A stretch of 5,662 bases of DNA. Origin: Streptomyces sp. NRRL F-5122. Lineage in GTDB: Bacteria; Actinomycetota; Actinomycetes; Streptomycetales; Streptomycetaceae. Location of the stretch: the NCBI RefSeq assembly GCF_001507435.1, contig NZ_LMWH01000028.1, positions 1-5,662 on the forward strand, read 5' to 3'. Under the pieces are notes generated by a model. The model did no database searches, was not told where the DNA came from, and worked only from the letters and a program-made list of their open reading frames with translations. Position numbers and translations under genes: made by a program. This document shows positions 1-5,574 of the stretch, in pieces (position 1 is the stretch's first letter; the number at the start of each line of letters is the position of its first letter).

Positions 1-1722
1 GTCGGGCAGGACTCCCAGCACCGGGCCGCCCGGCAGTTCACGGATGCTGTGGCTGCCGTCGTCGCGTGCGTACAGCAGCGGCACATGGCCGGCGCTGGCG
101 CCGGTGACCCGTCCGTCGCCCGGGTCGATATGCAGCATGGTGCAGCTGGCGAATCGTGCCGCCTGCATGGTGACGAGCAACTCGTTGGTGCGCATCAGCA
201 CGGTTGCGGGATCGGGTTCGTGGGCGGCGATCGCGCGCATGGAGGCGCGCACCTGTCCCATGGCCGCGGCGGCGTCCACATCGTGTCCTTGGGCGTCGCC
301 GATCTCCAGGGCGACGGCGCCGTCGGGCGTGACGAAGGCGTCGTACCAGTCTCCGCCGATGTCGAGCCCGTCGCGGCTGGGGCGGTAGCGGGCGGCGACC
401 TCCAGGCCTGGGAGGTGCTCGGGCAGGGTGGGGAGCATGGTCTGCTGGAGCGCCGTGGCCAGTTCGACTCGTGCCTCTTGCAACCTGACGCGCTTGAGTG
501 CTTGGCCGGCAAGGTCGGCAAGAGTACACATGAGGGCCCGCTCGTCCGGGGACGAGTGGTGTGTGCTGTCGTAGGTCACCAACCAGGCCCCGAGCGGCTG
601 CTCACCGGCCGGGCTGAGGGGGGTGATCGAGATGGCGTAGCCGGTGTCGAGCTGGTCGAAGTACGGCACCATGGCCCCGTGCGGCCAGCAGCGGATGTAG
701 TCCTCCTTGTCGGGAATGAACTGCGGCTTGCCCGTGCGGATCACGTAGGGCAGCGGGCTGGGAGCGTCCAGTGGCAGGCCGTGCACGGCGGCCACCGGTA
801 GCGGGATCCCGGCATCGGAGGAGACGCGCAGGCGGTCTTTCGTGAGGAGCGCCAGCGCGGCGCCGGTACCACCGAAAGTCGCGGCGAGCCGGGTCAGGAC
901 CACCTGCCGTACTTCTTGCTCCGTGACTGCGGTCATCACGGCGGAGGAGAAGGCGGCGATCTCGTCGGCGCGCTGACGCTCAACACTCAGCGCGACCAGC
1001 GCTCTGCGTCGGCGCGCTTCCCACTTGGTGTCGTCACGGATCACTCCGAAGACCCGCTCAGGACCGCCAGAGCCGAGAACGATCCGACGACTCTGGCAGA
1101 CCAGATGGTGGCAGCCATCGCGCTCGGTGAGGAACCGCACCCTGATCCAGGGGGACCGGGCGGCCGTTGACGTCACGAGCCGCCGCAGAGACTCCCGGTC
1201 ATCGGGGTGGACTCGTCGCACCACCTCGGACAACGGCATGGAGGCCTCCGGGAACAGCGCCGCCAAGGCGGGTGCGCCACCGAGCCATTCCAGCTCACGC
1301 TCCTGGGGTGAATACATGCACAGGCCGAGATTGGCAGCCTTGGCCGCCAGACGGAACGGGATCAACAGACCGCCCCGATCGTTTCCCGCGTCCAACGAGT
1401 GCACCCATACCAGCGACTCCCGGCCTGCGGGATCATTCACCGACCGTGCCTCGACAAGACAGACGACAGATGCCGTATCCGGGCCGGGGAACTCCAGCAC
1501 CCGCATCGCGACCGTGTTCGTCGTGGCGGCGTGGGCCACGAGACTCTCGACCGAGGCCAGCTGGCTTGCGGGCAGCAGATCACCGAAACCACGACCCAGG
1601 CACTGCTCCACCGACCTGCCCAGTGCCCTGGCCATCGCGGCATTGAGCCTGAGGACAGCTCCGTCCAGGGCCACGAGAGCCGACGGGGTGGGCCTTCGAA
1701 GGAGCTCGTCCGAGGCGTCCAT
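1..1722 (-). CDS. PAS-PAS-GAF-SpoIIE/PP2C serine phosphatase (C-terminus beyond window)
   Basis: 574 codons are visible and the frame is still open at base 1. Residues about 8-110 form a PAS-like domain (SALVALDGAVLRLNAAMA) and about 120-235 a second PAS (VHPDD at 171-175). Residues about 250-410 are GAF-like. A linker helix follows (LQQTMLP, 425-431), then the PP2C domain: DIGGDWYD 454-461, IGDAQGHD 474-481 with metal-binding D458 and D476, SAGH 543-546, and GGPVLGV 565-571. The final TDG-type motif lies outside the window, so I estimate 70-100 residues are missing. The ATG at 1722 has AGGGAG six bases upstream and an in-frame TGA 13 codons before it. Such proteins dephosphorylate anti-anti-sigma factors in partner-switching stress or sporulation circuits, with the sensor domains setting activity. 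No membrane segment is seen. The ligand and the partner are unknown, and no anti-sigma kinase or STAS gene is in the window. Confidence 0.93.
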   Translation of the reverse strand, partial: MDASDELLRRPTPSALVALDGAVLRLNAAMARALGRSVEQCLGRGFGDLLPASQLASVESLVAHAATTNTVAMRVLEFPGPDTASVVCLVEARSVNDPAGRESLVWVHSLDAGNDRGGLLIPFRLAAKAANLGLCMYSPQERELEWLGGAPALAALFPEASMPLSEVVRRVHPDDRESLRRLVTSTAARSPWIRVRFLTERDGCHHLVCQSRRIVLGSGGPERVFGVIRDDTKWEARRRRALVALSVERQRADEIAAFSSAVMTAVTEQEVRQVVLTRLAATFGGTGAALALLTKDRLRVSSDAGIPLPVAAVHGLPLDAPSPLPYVIRTGKPQFIPDKEDYIRCWPHGAMVPYFDQLDTGYAISITPLSPAGEQPLGAWLVTYDSTHHSSPDERALMCTLADLAGQALKRVRLQEARVELATALQQTMLPTLPEHLPGLEVAARYRPSRDGLDIGGDWYDAFVTPDGAVALEIGDAQGHDVDAAAAMGQVRASMRAIAAHEPDPATVLMRTNELLVTMQAARFASCTMLHIDPGDGRVTGASAGHVPLLYARDDGSHSIRELPGGPVLGVLPD

Positions 1723-1760
1723 CTGCGGCTCCCTGACATATACCGAAAAAGCCTCTTCTC

Positions 1761-1766
1761 ATGATA
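1761..1766 (-). promoter_or_regulatory. possible -10 box for the SpoIIE phosphatase gene
   Basis: On the minus strand this reads TATCAT, five of six matches to TATAAT. It would place the transcript start near 1754 and give a leader of roughly 30 bases. I find no convincing -35 element at the right spacing, so the call is tentative. Confidence 0.22.
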
Positions 1767-1804
1767 TTCGGGATGCCTTCGCCACGGGTGTGTCCGACCG
1801 GCTG

Positions 1805-1816
1805 CGTCACGTGACG
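1805..1816. repeat. perfect 12-bp palindrome CGTCACGTGACG
   Basis: The twelve bases are fully self-complementary around a CACGTG core. The site lies 83-94 bp upstream of the phosphatase start codon, a plausible place for a dimeric regulator that controls it. It also overlaps the tail of the decayed transporter frame. I do not recognise the cognate regulator. Confidence 0.4.
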
Positions 1817-2027
1817 ACGGCAGGAAATCCGCTGGAAAGAAGCGGTGGGCAGCGGCTCGTGAGGATGACCACGACCGAGCGGTTCAGCTGTATCTCCCGG
1901 CCCAGCTGGGCCGGGGCGGGGAGTGCCACGTTGACCAGCGTGGTGTCGAGGTGGAGCAGGAATCAGGCCACAAGGAGGGCGACAACGGCCTCGACGACAT
2001 ACGAGTTGTGTACCGGCGTCGCTTCAT
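1807..2027 (-). pseudogene. decayed N-terminus of an MFS (DHA2-type) drug efflux transporter
   Basis: One minus-strand frame reads VVEAVVALLVA-stop-FLLHLDTTLVNVALP between about 1998 and 1918. The LDTTLVNVALP string is the first-helix signature of 14-TM DHA2 multidrug transporters (EmrB/QacA type). The TGA (1963-1965) inside the helix could come from TGG by one change. An ATG at 2025-2027 shares one base with the SDR stop (TGATG), as in translationally coupled genes, and opens with a basic MKRRRYTTR, but that reading is in a different frame from the helix. So there is at least one frameshift and one nonsense change. After VALP the similarity fades, and the frame stops at 1807-1809. The rest of the roughly 450-500-residue protein is absent. 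It was probably the third gene of the marR-SDR group. Alternative: a chance match, which I think unlikely given the motif and its position. Confidence 0.55.
1896..1915. terminator. perfect 20-bp palindrome, possible hairpin terminator
   Basis: CCCGGCCC-AGCT-GGGCCGGG is perfectly self-complementary. As RNA it can fold as an eight-pair all-GC stem with an AGCU loop. It lies 112-131 bp downstream of the SDR stop, inside the transporter relic, and has no U tract on either side. It may now end the SDR transcript (GC-rich hairpins without a clear U tract are common terminators in Streptomyces), or it may mark a rearrangement joint. Confidence 0.4.
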
Positions 2028-2887
2028 CAGCCCGGGTGACTGGCGATCGTTTCGTGGTAGGTCTTCCCGCTGCTCATCCTGAGCAGCCTGGCGATGCGCC
2101 GCTTCGTCAGAGCGGTCGCGATCAAGTCGCCGATGCGAGGCGACAACGCCTCACCGAGCAGCAGCATGTTCGCCATGCGCGGCAGCACTACACGTCGCTT
2201 CCCCTGCCGGACTGCGGCCACCACGGCTCGCGCCACTTCGTTGGCCGGCAGCGGCGTCATGTGCCGGAACGGGGGCGGCATCTGCGCCTCCTTCGCCTCC
2301 CGCAGCAGGTCGGTGGCGGTGAGCGCCGGATAGATCACCGACACTCGGATACCGCTGTCGGCCACCTCCTGGCGGAGACTGTCCGAGAAGGCAGAGACCC
2401 CGTGCATCACGATCGCGTACGAGCCGAATCGAGCGAACGCCTTTCGCCCCATCACGGACGACATGTTCACGATCGCCCCAGAACCCTGCCGCCGGAACAC
2501 CGGAAGCACGCGCTGCGTCACGTTGATCATTCCGAAAAGGCTCGCCTGCATCGTCTGGCGGGCGTTGTCTTCGAACGCCGCCGACTCGACACGGCCCACC
2601 ATCCCGATCCCGGCGTTGTTCACCAGCACGTCGATCCGTCCGAATCGGCTCACCGCGGCGTCCACCAGGGCCGTCACAGCCTCGGGGGAGGTCACGTCCG
2701 TCGGGACCGACAGCACGTCCGACCCCAGATCGCGAACTTCGCTCTCCACCTGCGCAAGCCGCTCTTCCGAGCGGGCCGCAAGGACCAGCAGCGCCCCCTG
2801 CCGGGCGAACGCCAACGCAACGGCTCTACCGATTCCCCGTGATGCACCCGTGATCAATACAACCCTGTTCGCGAAGGAGACACTCAT
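2027..2887 (-). CDS. short-chain dehydrogenase/reductase with altered active site
   Basis: 286 residues with a classical SDR Rossmann fold, normally an NAD(P)(H)-dependent oxidoreductase of alcohols, ketones or related compounds; cytosolic. Visible motifs are TGASRGIG (13-20), R39 after the second strand (with R17 this favours NADP(H)), D64, NNAG (90-93), S143-S144 and Y157. The catalytic lysine expected four residues after the tyrosine is methionine (Y157-A-I-V-M161). The position usually held by the structural/catalytic Asn of the VNxFG helix is S116 (ASLFG), and the usual PG after strand six is P187-A188. The fold looks intact and the length is normal with a C-terminal extension, but catalysis is doubtful. 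The ATG at 2887 follows GAGAGGGA six bases upstream. A MarR-type operator lies 16 bp upstream of the start and marR precedes it with a 71-bp gap. The stop overlaps the start of a decayed MFS gene. Substrate unknown. Confidence 0.93.
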   Translation of the reverse strand: MSVSFANRVVLITGASRGIGRAVALAFARQGALLVLAARSEERLAQVESEVRDLGSDVLSVPTDVTSPEAVTALVDAAVSRFGRIDVLVNNAGIGMVGRVESAAFEDNARQTMQASLFGMINVTQRVLPVFRRQGSGAIVNMSSVMGRKAFARFGSYAIVMHGVSAFSDSLRQEVADSGIRVSVIYPALTATDLLREAKEAQMPPPFRHMTPLPANEVARAVVAAVRQGKRRVVLPRMANMLLLGEALSPRIGDLIATALTKRRIARLLRMSSGKTYHETIASHPG

Positions 2888-2902
2888 GACGTTCCCTCTC
2901 TC

Positions 2903-2916
2903 GTTGTATATACAAC
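2903..2916. promoter_or_regulatory. MarR-type operator at the SDR promoter
   Basis: GTTGTATATACAAC is a perfect 14-bp palindrome. Its arms GTTGTA/TACAAC are identical to those of the palindrome at the marR start, and only the two central bases differ. The AT-rich centre could double as the -10 box for the SDR gene, so bound repressor would block RNA polymerase. The pairing of sites is directly visible; binding by the adjacent MarR is inferred. Confidence 0.75.
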
Positions 2917-2920
2917 ATGA

Positions 2921-2945
2921 GTAGCTGGAGGAAGCCTCCGGCTAC
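2921..2945 (-). terminator. hairpin between marR and the SDR gene
   Basis: Arms GTAGCTGGAGG (2921-2931) and CCTCCGGCTAC (2935-2945) pair over 11 positions with one G-T-type mismatch and a three-base loop. It begins 14 bp after the marR stop codon in the direction of transcription and ends just before the SDR operator. This fits an attenuating or terminating hairpin that gives the two genes separate transcripts. No U tract follows on the minus strand. Confidence 0.55.
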
Positions 2946-2958
2946 CCCTCCCTGAGCG

Positions 2959-3393
2959 CTACGCGCCCGGCGGATACCCCATGCCGCCCGCAATCTCCTG
3001 GACCGCCGCCACGCCCGCCCCCAGAAGCTGAGCAGCCTGCTGCTGGGCCTGCCGCCACTGCGGCATCACGGATTCGATCTTGGCCCGGCCGGCGCCGGTA
3101 AGGGCGACTTCACGCATGCCCTTCGCGTCGGACGCCGAGGCCTCGATCCAGCCCTGGTTCAGCAGCAGATGCAGATTCCGGCTGACCGTAGACCTCTCCA
3201 ACTGGAGCACCTCGCCCAGCCTGGACGGCGGACACGGACCCACCTTGCCCAGAGCGGCCAGCAGGTTGACCTGGGCAATGGTCACCCCATGACCCTCAAG
3301 GGCGCCATCGTAAAGACTGGTGACCGCCCGGCCTATCAGCCGGATACGCACGGCCAGACAGTCCTGCACGATTTCGTCGACGGAAGCACTCAC
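2959..3393 (-). CDS. MarR-family winged-helix transcriptional repressor
   Basis: 144 residues, normal MarR length. N-terminal dimerisation helix at about 5-35 (IVQDCLAVRIRLIGRAVTSLYDG). Winged helix-turn-helix at about 38-100: helix TIAQVNLLAAL, SRLGEVLQL, recognition helix ERSTVSRNLHLLL (66-78), wing around 84-99 (EASASDAKGMREVALT). C-terminal helix at about 101-136. MarR dimers bind inverted repeats and usually release DNA on binding small phenolic ligands or on cysteine oxidation; C12 and C54 are the only cysteines. The start is GTG at 3393, because TAG lies two codons upstream. An in-frame GTG at residue 9 is an alternative. There is no ribosome site at normal spacing (AGAGG abuts the GTG), and the predicted transcript start is 2-3 bases away, so the mRNA may be leaderless. 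It likely represses itself and the downstream SDR through matching operators. The inducer is not evident. Confidence 0.93.
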   Translation of the reverse strand: MSASVDEIVQDCLAVRIRLIGRAVTSLYDGALEGHGVTIAQVNLLAALGKVGPCPPSRLGEVLQLERSTVSRNLHLLLNQGWIEASASDAKGMREVALTGAGRAKIESVMPQWRQAQQQAAQLLGAGVAAVQEIAGGMGYPPGA

Positions 3394-3400
3394 CCTCTAA

Positions 3401-3416
3401 TGTTGTATCTACAACA
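3401..3416. promoter_or_regulatory. MarR-type operator at the marR promoter
   Basis: TGTTGTA-TC-TACAACA has seven-base perfect arms around a two-base centre. It shares the GTTGTA...TACAAC arms with the SDR site at 2903-2916. It overlaps the marR -10 box and part of the spacer, the expected position for autorepression. Confidence 0.75.
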
Positions 3417-3429
3417 ACCTCGGGGTCAA
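3402..3429 (-). promoter_or_regulatory. marR promoter, probably giving a leaderless transcript
   Basis: The minus strand has TTGACC (3429-3424), a 16-bp spacer and TACAAC (3407-3402), matching vegetative -35/-10 boxes at five and four of six positions. Initiation about seven bases downstream falls near 3395-3396, only two or three bases before the GTG start codon. The operator covers the -10 box. Confidence 0.55.
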
Positions 3430-4007
3430 GCGCTCCGCCCGCCGAGCACCAAAGGAGACCGGAGCCGATCCCCCCCGGCTGGGCGCATCCGGAATCCGCT
3501 CGCCCCACCGGAACGCATTGCGGGTGATGGCGCAGGCGCCGGCATGAGTGCTCACGGAGCCGGTTCGCGTTGCGCGGTGGTTGCCGCGCCCGAGGCGACG
3601 GGCGATGCCGCTGCCTGCTCGGGCGCCGGCGACCCGCCGGTCGACGGGCGTCCGCCGGGGCGGCGGGCGTCCCCGCGTGCCACGCGGACGACGGCGTCTG
3701 CGCTGCCTCCGGACGCCGCCCGCTCGTCGAGCGAGGGAAACGGAACCGCCACCGTGCCGGGAAGTCGTACGCGGCGGAGCCTGGGGGAACCGTGGGACTT
3801 CTTCATCGTGCTGGACTCCCTTGCTTTCAACTGGCGGCCTATGAGGCTGAATCCGGCAGAGCTCATCGCCCAGGGGCCCCGTCGACAGGTGTGCGCCGCG
3901 CCACCGCCGGGTGGTGATGCACGAAAACCGGAACGAACGGGGGCCAAAGCGCGTGACAGTGGGCCTCGGCGTGCGAGGTCGTTCATCGCCCGCCCTCACC
4001 CCACCCC
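3417..4007. other. 590 bp without a recognisable gene
   Basis: Several frames are open on both strands, but this is expected of DNA this GC-rich. Their translations are rich in Arg, Pro, Ala and Gly and show no domain I recognise. Apart from the marR promoter at its left end and the promoter/operators beyond its right end, I see no RNA gene, transposon end or array here. It may be a degraded gene or plain intergenic DNA. The frame below is the only local candidate with both a start and a good ribosome site. Confidence 0.5.
3552..3806 (-). CDS. possible small hypothetical protein, 84 aa
   Basis: The ATG at 3806 has AAGGGAG nine bases upstream, and the product starts MKKSHGSPRLRRVRLPGTV. It is basic at the N-terminus and then Ala/Pro/Gly-rich (PSTGGSPAPEQAAASPVAS), ending REPAP. 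There is no membrane segment, cysteine or known motif. Third-position GC is about 80 percent, not clearly above the surrounding DNA, so coding is unproven. The same frame opens further upstream at an ATG at 3986, preceded by GAGGGCGGG and lying about 40 bp downstream of the TetR-operated promoter. That would make a 144-residue product, equally unrecognised. It could be a truncated remnant of whatever that promoter once drove. Confidence 0.22.
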   Translation of the reverse strand: MKKSHGSPRLRRVRLPGTVAVPFPSLDERAASGGSADAVVRVARGDARRPGGRPSTGGSPAPEQAAASPVASGAATTAQREPAP

Positions 4008-4051
4008 AAGCGGAGAATTGCCTCCACTTTAGCGGAGGTATCCTTCCGTTT
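4008..4051. promoter_or_regulatory. two tandem 22-bp TetR-type operators
   Basis: On the minus strand the half at 4051-4030 carries CGGAAGGATACCTCCG and the half at 4029-4008 reads AAGTGGAG-N6-CTCCGCTT. Aligned without gaps they share the pattern AA..GGA.G..A...CTCCGCT, and each is a near-palindrome. The two are directly adjacent, so their centres are 22 bp apart, about two helical turns. That arrangement suits cooperative binding of two dimers on one face, as known for some TetR-family repressors. No TetR gene is in the window. Confidence 0.55.
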
Positions 4052-4054
4052 CAA
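4026..4054 (-). promoter_or_regulatory. minus-strand promoter embedded in the tandem operators
   Basis: TTGAAA (4054-4049), a 17-bp spacer and TAAAGT (4031-4026) make a good vegetative promoter. The first operator fills the spacer exactly and the second covers the start point near 4019, so bound repressor would occlude polymerase. Reading leads into 4007-3417, where the first possible start is ATG 3986, but no recognisable gene follows until marR at 3393. Confidence 0.5.
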
Positions 4055-4257
4055 GGCGGCAGCCGAGCAGCACCGGCAGTTCATCGAGCTCCACCAGGTG
4101 AATCGTCGCCTGCCGCGAGCACGCCACCGTCACCCGAAGAGGACAGCGGGTCACGCGCGCGGGGGCGCTCCGGGCCCCGTGCTCCCGCACGAACGCCGGG
4201 TCGAGTGGCGTGCGCCCCGGCCGGCAACGGGGTGTCATGCCGCTGCCGCCGGCACGC

Positions 4258-5259
4258 TCACACCCAATGGCGTCGGGCCGCCGCAACGCCGGCGCCGAAA
4301 CGGTTCGTCGTCCCGAGCTCCGCATAGAGGTCCTTAATCCGTCGGCGCAGCGTCCGCGTCGAGATCCCGAACTGGCGGGCGATGGCGTCGTCCTTGACCC
4401 CGGCGGCGAAGAGGGCGAGCAGGTTCCGCTCCTCGTCGGTAGGCATCCGGGCGCTGCCGCCCTCGACGGGTGGACCTGATGGCGGCGACGGCTCGAGGCC
4501 GGGACCGCTCAAGGACGCGGCCGTGGCCCAGTAGCGCTCGAAGAGCTCCGTCAGGGCGTCCAGCAGGGGAGGCGCCTCGGTGTAGAGGCACTCGGTGCCC
4601 TCGCCGTCCAGGCTCAGCGAGACCATCGCCGCGAACCGGTCCGCCATCGCCAACTTGATCGGCAGCGCGGGCACGACTTTGGCCTCTTCGCCGCGCGAGA
4701 CGAGACTGCCCAACTCCTCCCAGCCGCCTTCGGCATCGAAGCTGGCCGCCGCGTAGACGACCCGCACCCGTACCCCGCGCCGGACCGCCGCCTCGTCGAG
4801 CGGCCCGTTGGGAGCCAGCAGGAACGGCGGCCGGTCCAGAGCGCAGATCTCGTGACGGGCACACTGCTTCAGGCGGTAGTAGCAGTCTCCGACCGCCTCC
4901 GCCCCGCTGATCGTCCTCGTCGCGGGTTCGGCCGCATTGGAGCGCCTGACTTCGTCGAATATCGCGCCCAACGGCTCCGCCGCGTCGCGCACGGCGGCCA
5001 GTTGACGCTCGTGCGACTCCACGAGTGCCCGCACGGCATAGCGGGGATCGACGGTGAGGAACTCACCCGAGGATCGGCGGCTGAGCAGTCCGGAGTGGTG
5101 AAGACGCTTCAGCATCGACAGTGCCTGCTCGGGCCGCAGTCCGAATGAGGCCACCACGTCGTCGACGGTCCCGCCTCCGTGGGTCAGCAGCCGGCGGTAG
5201 ACGGCCTCCGCCTGTGCGTCGAGCCCCACTGCCTCCCAGGGAGGGTCGGCTTCCGTCAT
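4258..5259 (-). CDS. wHTH (TrmB-like) / LuxR-type hybrid transcriptional regulator
   Basis: 333 residues from the ATG at 5259. The frame opens earlier, at 5331, but the added 24 residues (MLCASPRLVFFCPN...) look non-coding and GAGG lies upstream of 5259. Residues about 14-75 form a winged helix resembling TrmB regulators (LDAQAEAVYRRLLTHGGGTVDDVVASFGLRPEQALSMLKRL). About 76-105 is helical and may be coiled. Residues about 118-250 resemble the degenerate phospholipase-D-like sensor region common in these actinomycete regulators (RGVRVRVVYAAASFD, KVVPALPIKLAMADRFAAMVSL). A Pro/Gly linker covers about 252-272. Residues 273-333 are the LuxR-type HTH (RNLLALFAAGVKDDAIARQFGISTRTLRRRIKDLYAELGTTNRFGAGVAAARRHW). 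No receiver domain, so control is probably by ligand or protein contact. Such genes are numerous in Streptomyces and their targets are mostly unknown; the neighbours here give no clue. Confidence 0.9.
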   Translation of the reverse strand: MTEADPPWEAVGLDAQAEAVYRRLLTHGGGTVDDVVASFGLRPEQALSMLKRLHHSGLLSRRSSGEFLTVDPRYAVRALVESHERQLAAVRDAAEPLGAIFDEVRRSNAAEPATRTISGAEAVGDCYYRLKQCARHEICALDRPPFLLAPNGPLDEAAVRRGVRVRVVYAAASFDAEGGWEELGSLVSRGEEAKVVPALPIKLAMADRFAAMVSLSLDGEGTECLYTEAPPLLDALTELFERYWATAASLSGPGLEPSPPSGPPVEGGSARMPTDEERNLLALFAAGVKDDAIARQFGISTRTLRRRIKDLYAELGTTNRFGAGVAAARRHWV

Positions 5260-5489
5260 CGCTGTCCGCCTCTGGCCTGTGCTCGTGTGGTTCGGACAGA
5301 AAAATACAAGCCGAGGTGACGCGCAGAGCAACGGACCGGGACCTTACGGCGTCTGGAGCGTCGGCGAGGCCCGTACCACGCGACCGTGTGCGGCTTGCGG
5401 CAGCGTGCGGACAGTCCAGCGGTGTCTCCCCCAACTGCGCATGATGTATGGCGCATTGCAGGGATTTGAGCCGTGTCAACCTGGTGACA

Positions 5490-5524
5490 TGGCACTCATG
5501 TGCCAAAGCACTGTCTTCACAGTG
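5490..5524. repeat. two adjacent short perfect hairpins
   Basis: TGGCAC-TCAT-GTGCCA (5490-5505) and CACTGT-CTTC-ACAGTG (5509-5524) are each six-pair stems with four-base loops, three bases apart. They lie between the transposase end and the regulator. They could be transcript ends or part of a mobile-element boundary. Confidence 0.35.
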
Positions 5525-5556
5525 ATGCGAACGGATGGCTGACTACGAACAACTCC

Positions 5557-5571
5557 GGCACATCTAGTGCC
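5557..5571. repeat. hairpin GGCAC-ATCTA-GTGCC next to the transposase stop
   Basis: A five-pair stem with the same arm sequence (GGCAC/GTGCC) as the hairpin at 5491-5504. It begins three bases after the transposase stop codon in the direction of transcription, so it may terminate that transcript. The loop contains CTAG (5564-5567), the kind of TA-containing site IS630 elements insert into, so this may be the element border. Confidence 0.35.
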
Positions 5572-5574
5572 GCC

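Larger units (their letters stand above)
5260..5574. other. non-coding upstream region of the LuxR-type regulator
   Basis: I see no convincing gene; open frames on both strands lack recognisable motifs. On the minus strand TATTTT at 5306-5301 (preceded directly by TG) is a possible -10 box for the regulator, giving a leader near 35 bases, but its -35 box is poor. CTGTCCG occurs as an inverted pair (5262-5268 with CGGACAG at 5293-5299), and CGGACAG recurs at 5408-5414. These could be sites for autoregulation, though seven-base matches are weak evidence. Short hairpins crowd the right end. Confidence 0.4.

Noticed and set aside
280..303. Phosphatase metal-site motif reads GDAQGHD rather than the textbook GDVxGHG
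   Set aside because: The metal-binding Asp is kept, and an Asp or Asn after GH is common among Streptomyces SpoIIE-type phosphatases, so it is not a sign of inactivation.
1025..2842. A 605-codon open frame on the plus strand
   Set aside because: It runs antisense to the phosphatase, the pump relic and the SDR, with a translation rich in Arg, Ser and Thr and no domain. High GC content makes such mirror frames common.
3169..4032. A 287-codon plus-strand frame from inside marR across the gene-poor region
   Set aside because: It begins antisense to marR, lacks a ribosome site and shows no recognisable motif.
4029..4238. Possible 69-codon minus-strand gene just downstream of the LuxR-type regulator (ending ...HLVELDELPVLLGCRLETEGYLR)
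   Set aside because: Its last 30 codons have coding-like base composition, but the opposite strand looks equally good there, the ribosome site is poor, the tail overlaps the promoter and operator, and I recognise no family.
5279..5542. An 87-codon plus-strand frame with four cysteines between the regulator and the transposase
   Set aside because: It has a GTG start with no ribosome site, no recognised metal-binding spacing, and overlaps the upstream region of the regulator.
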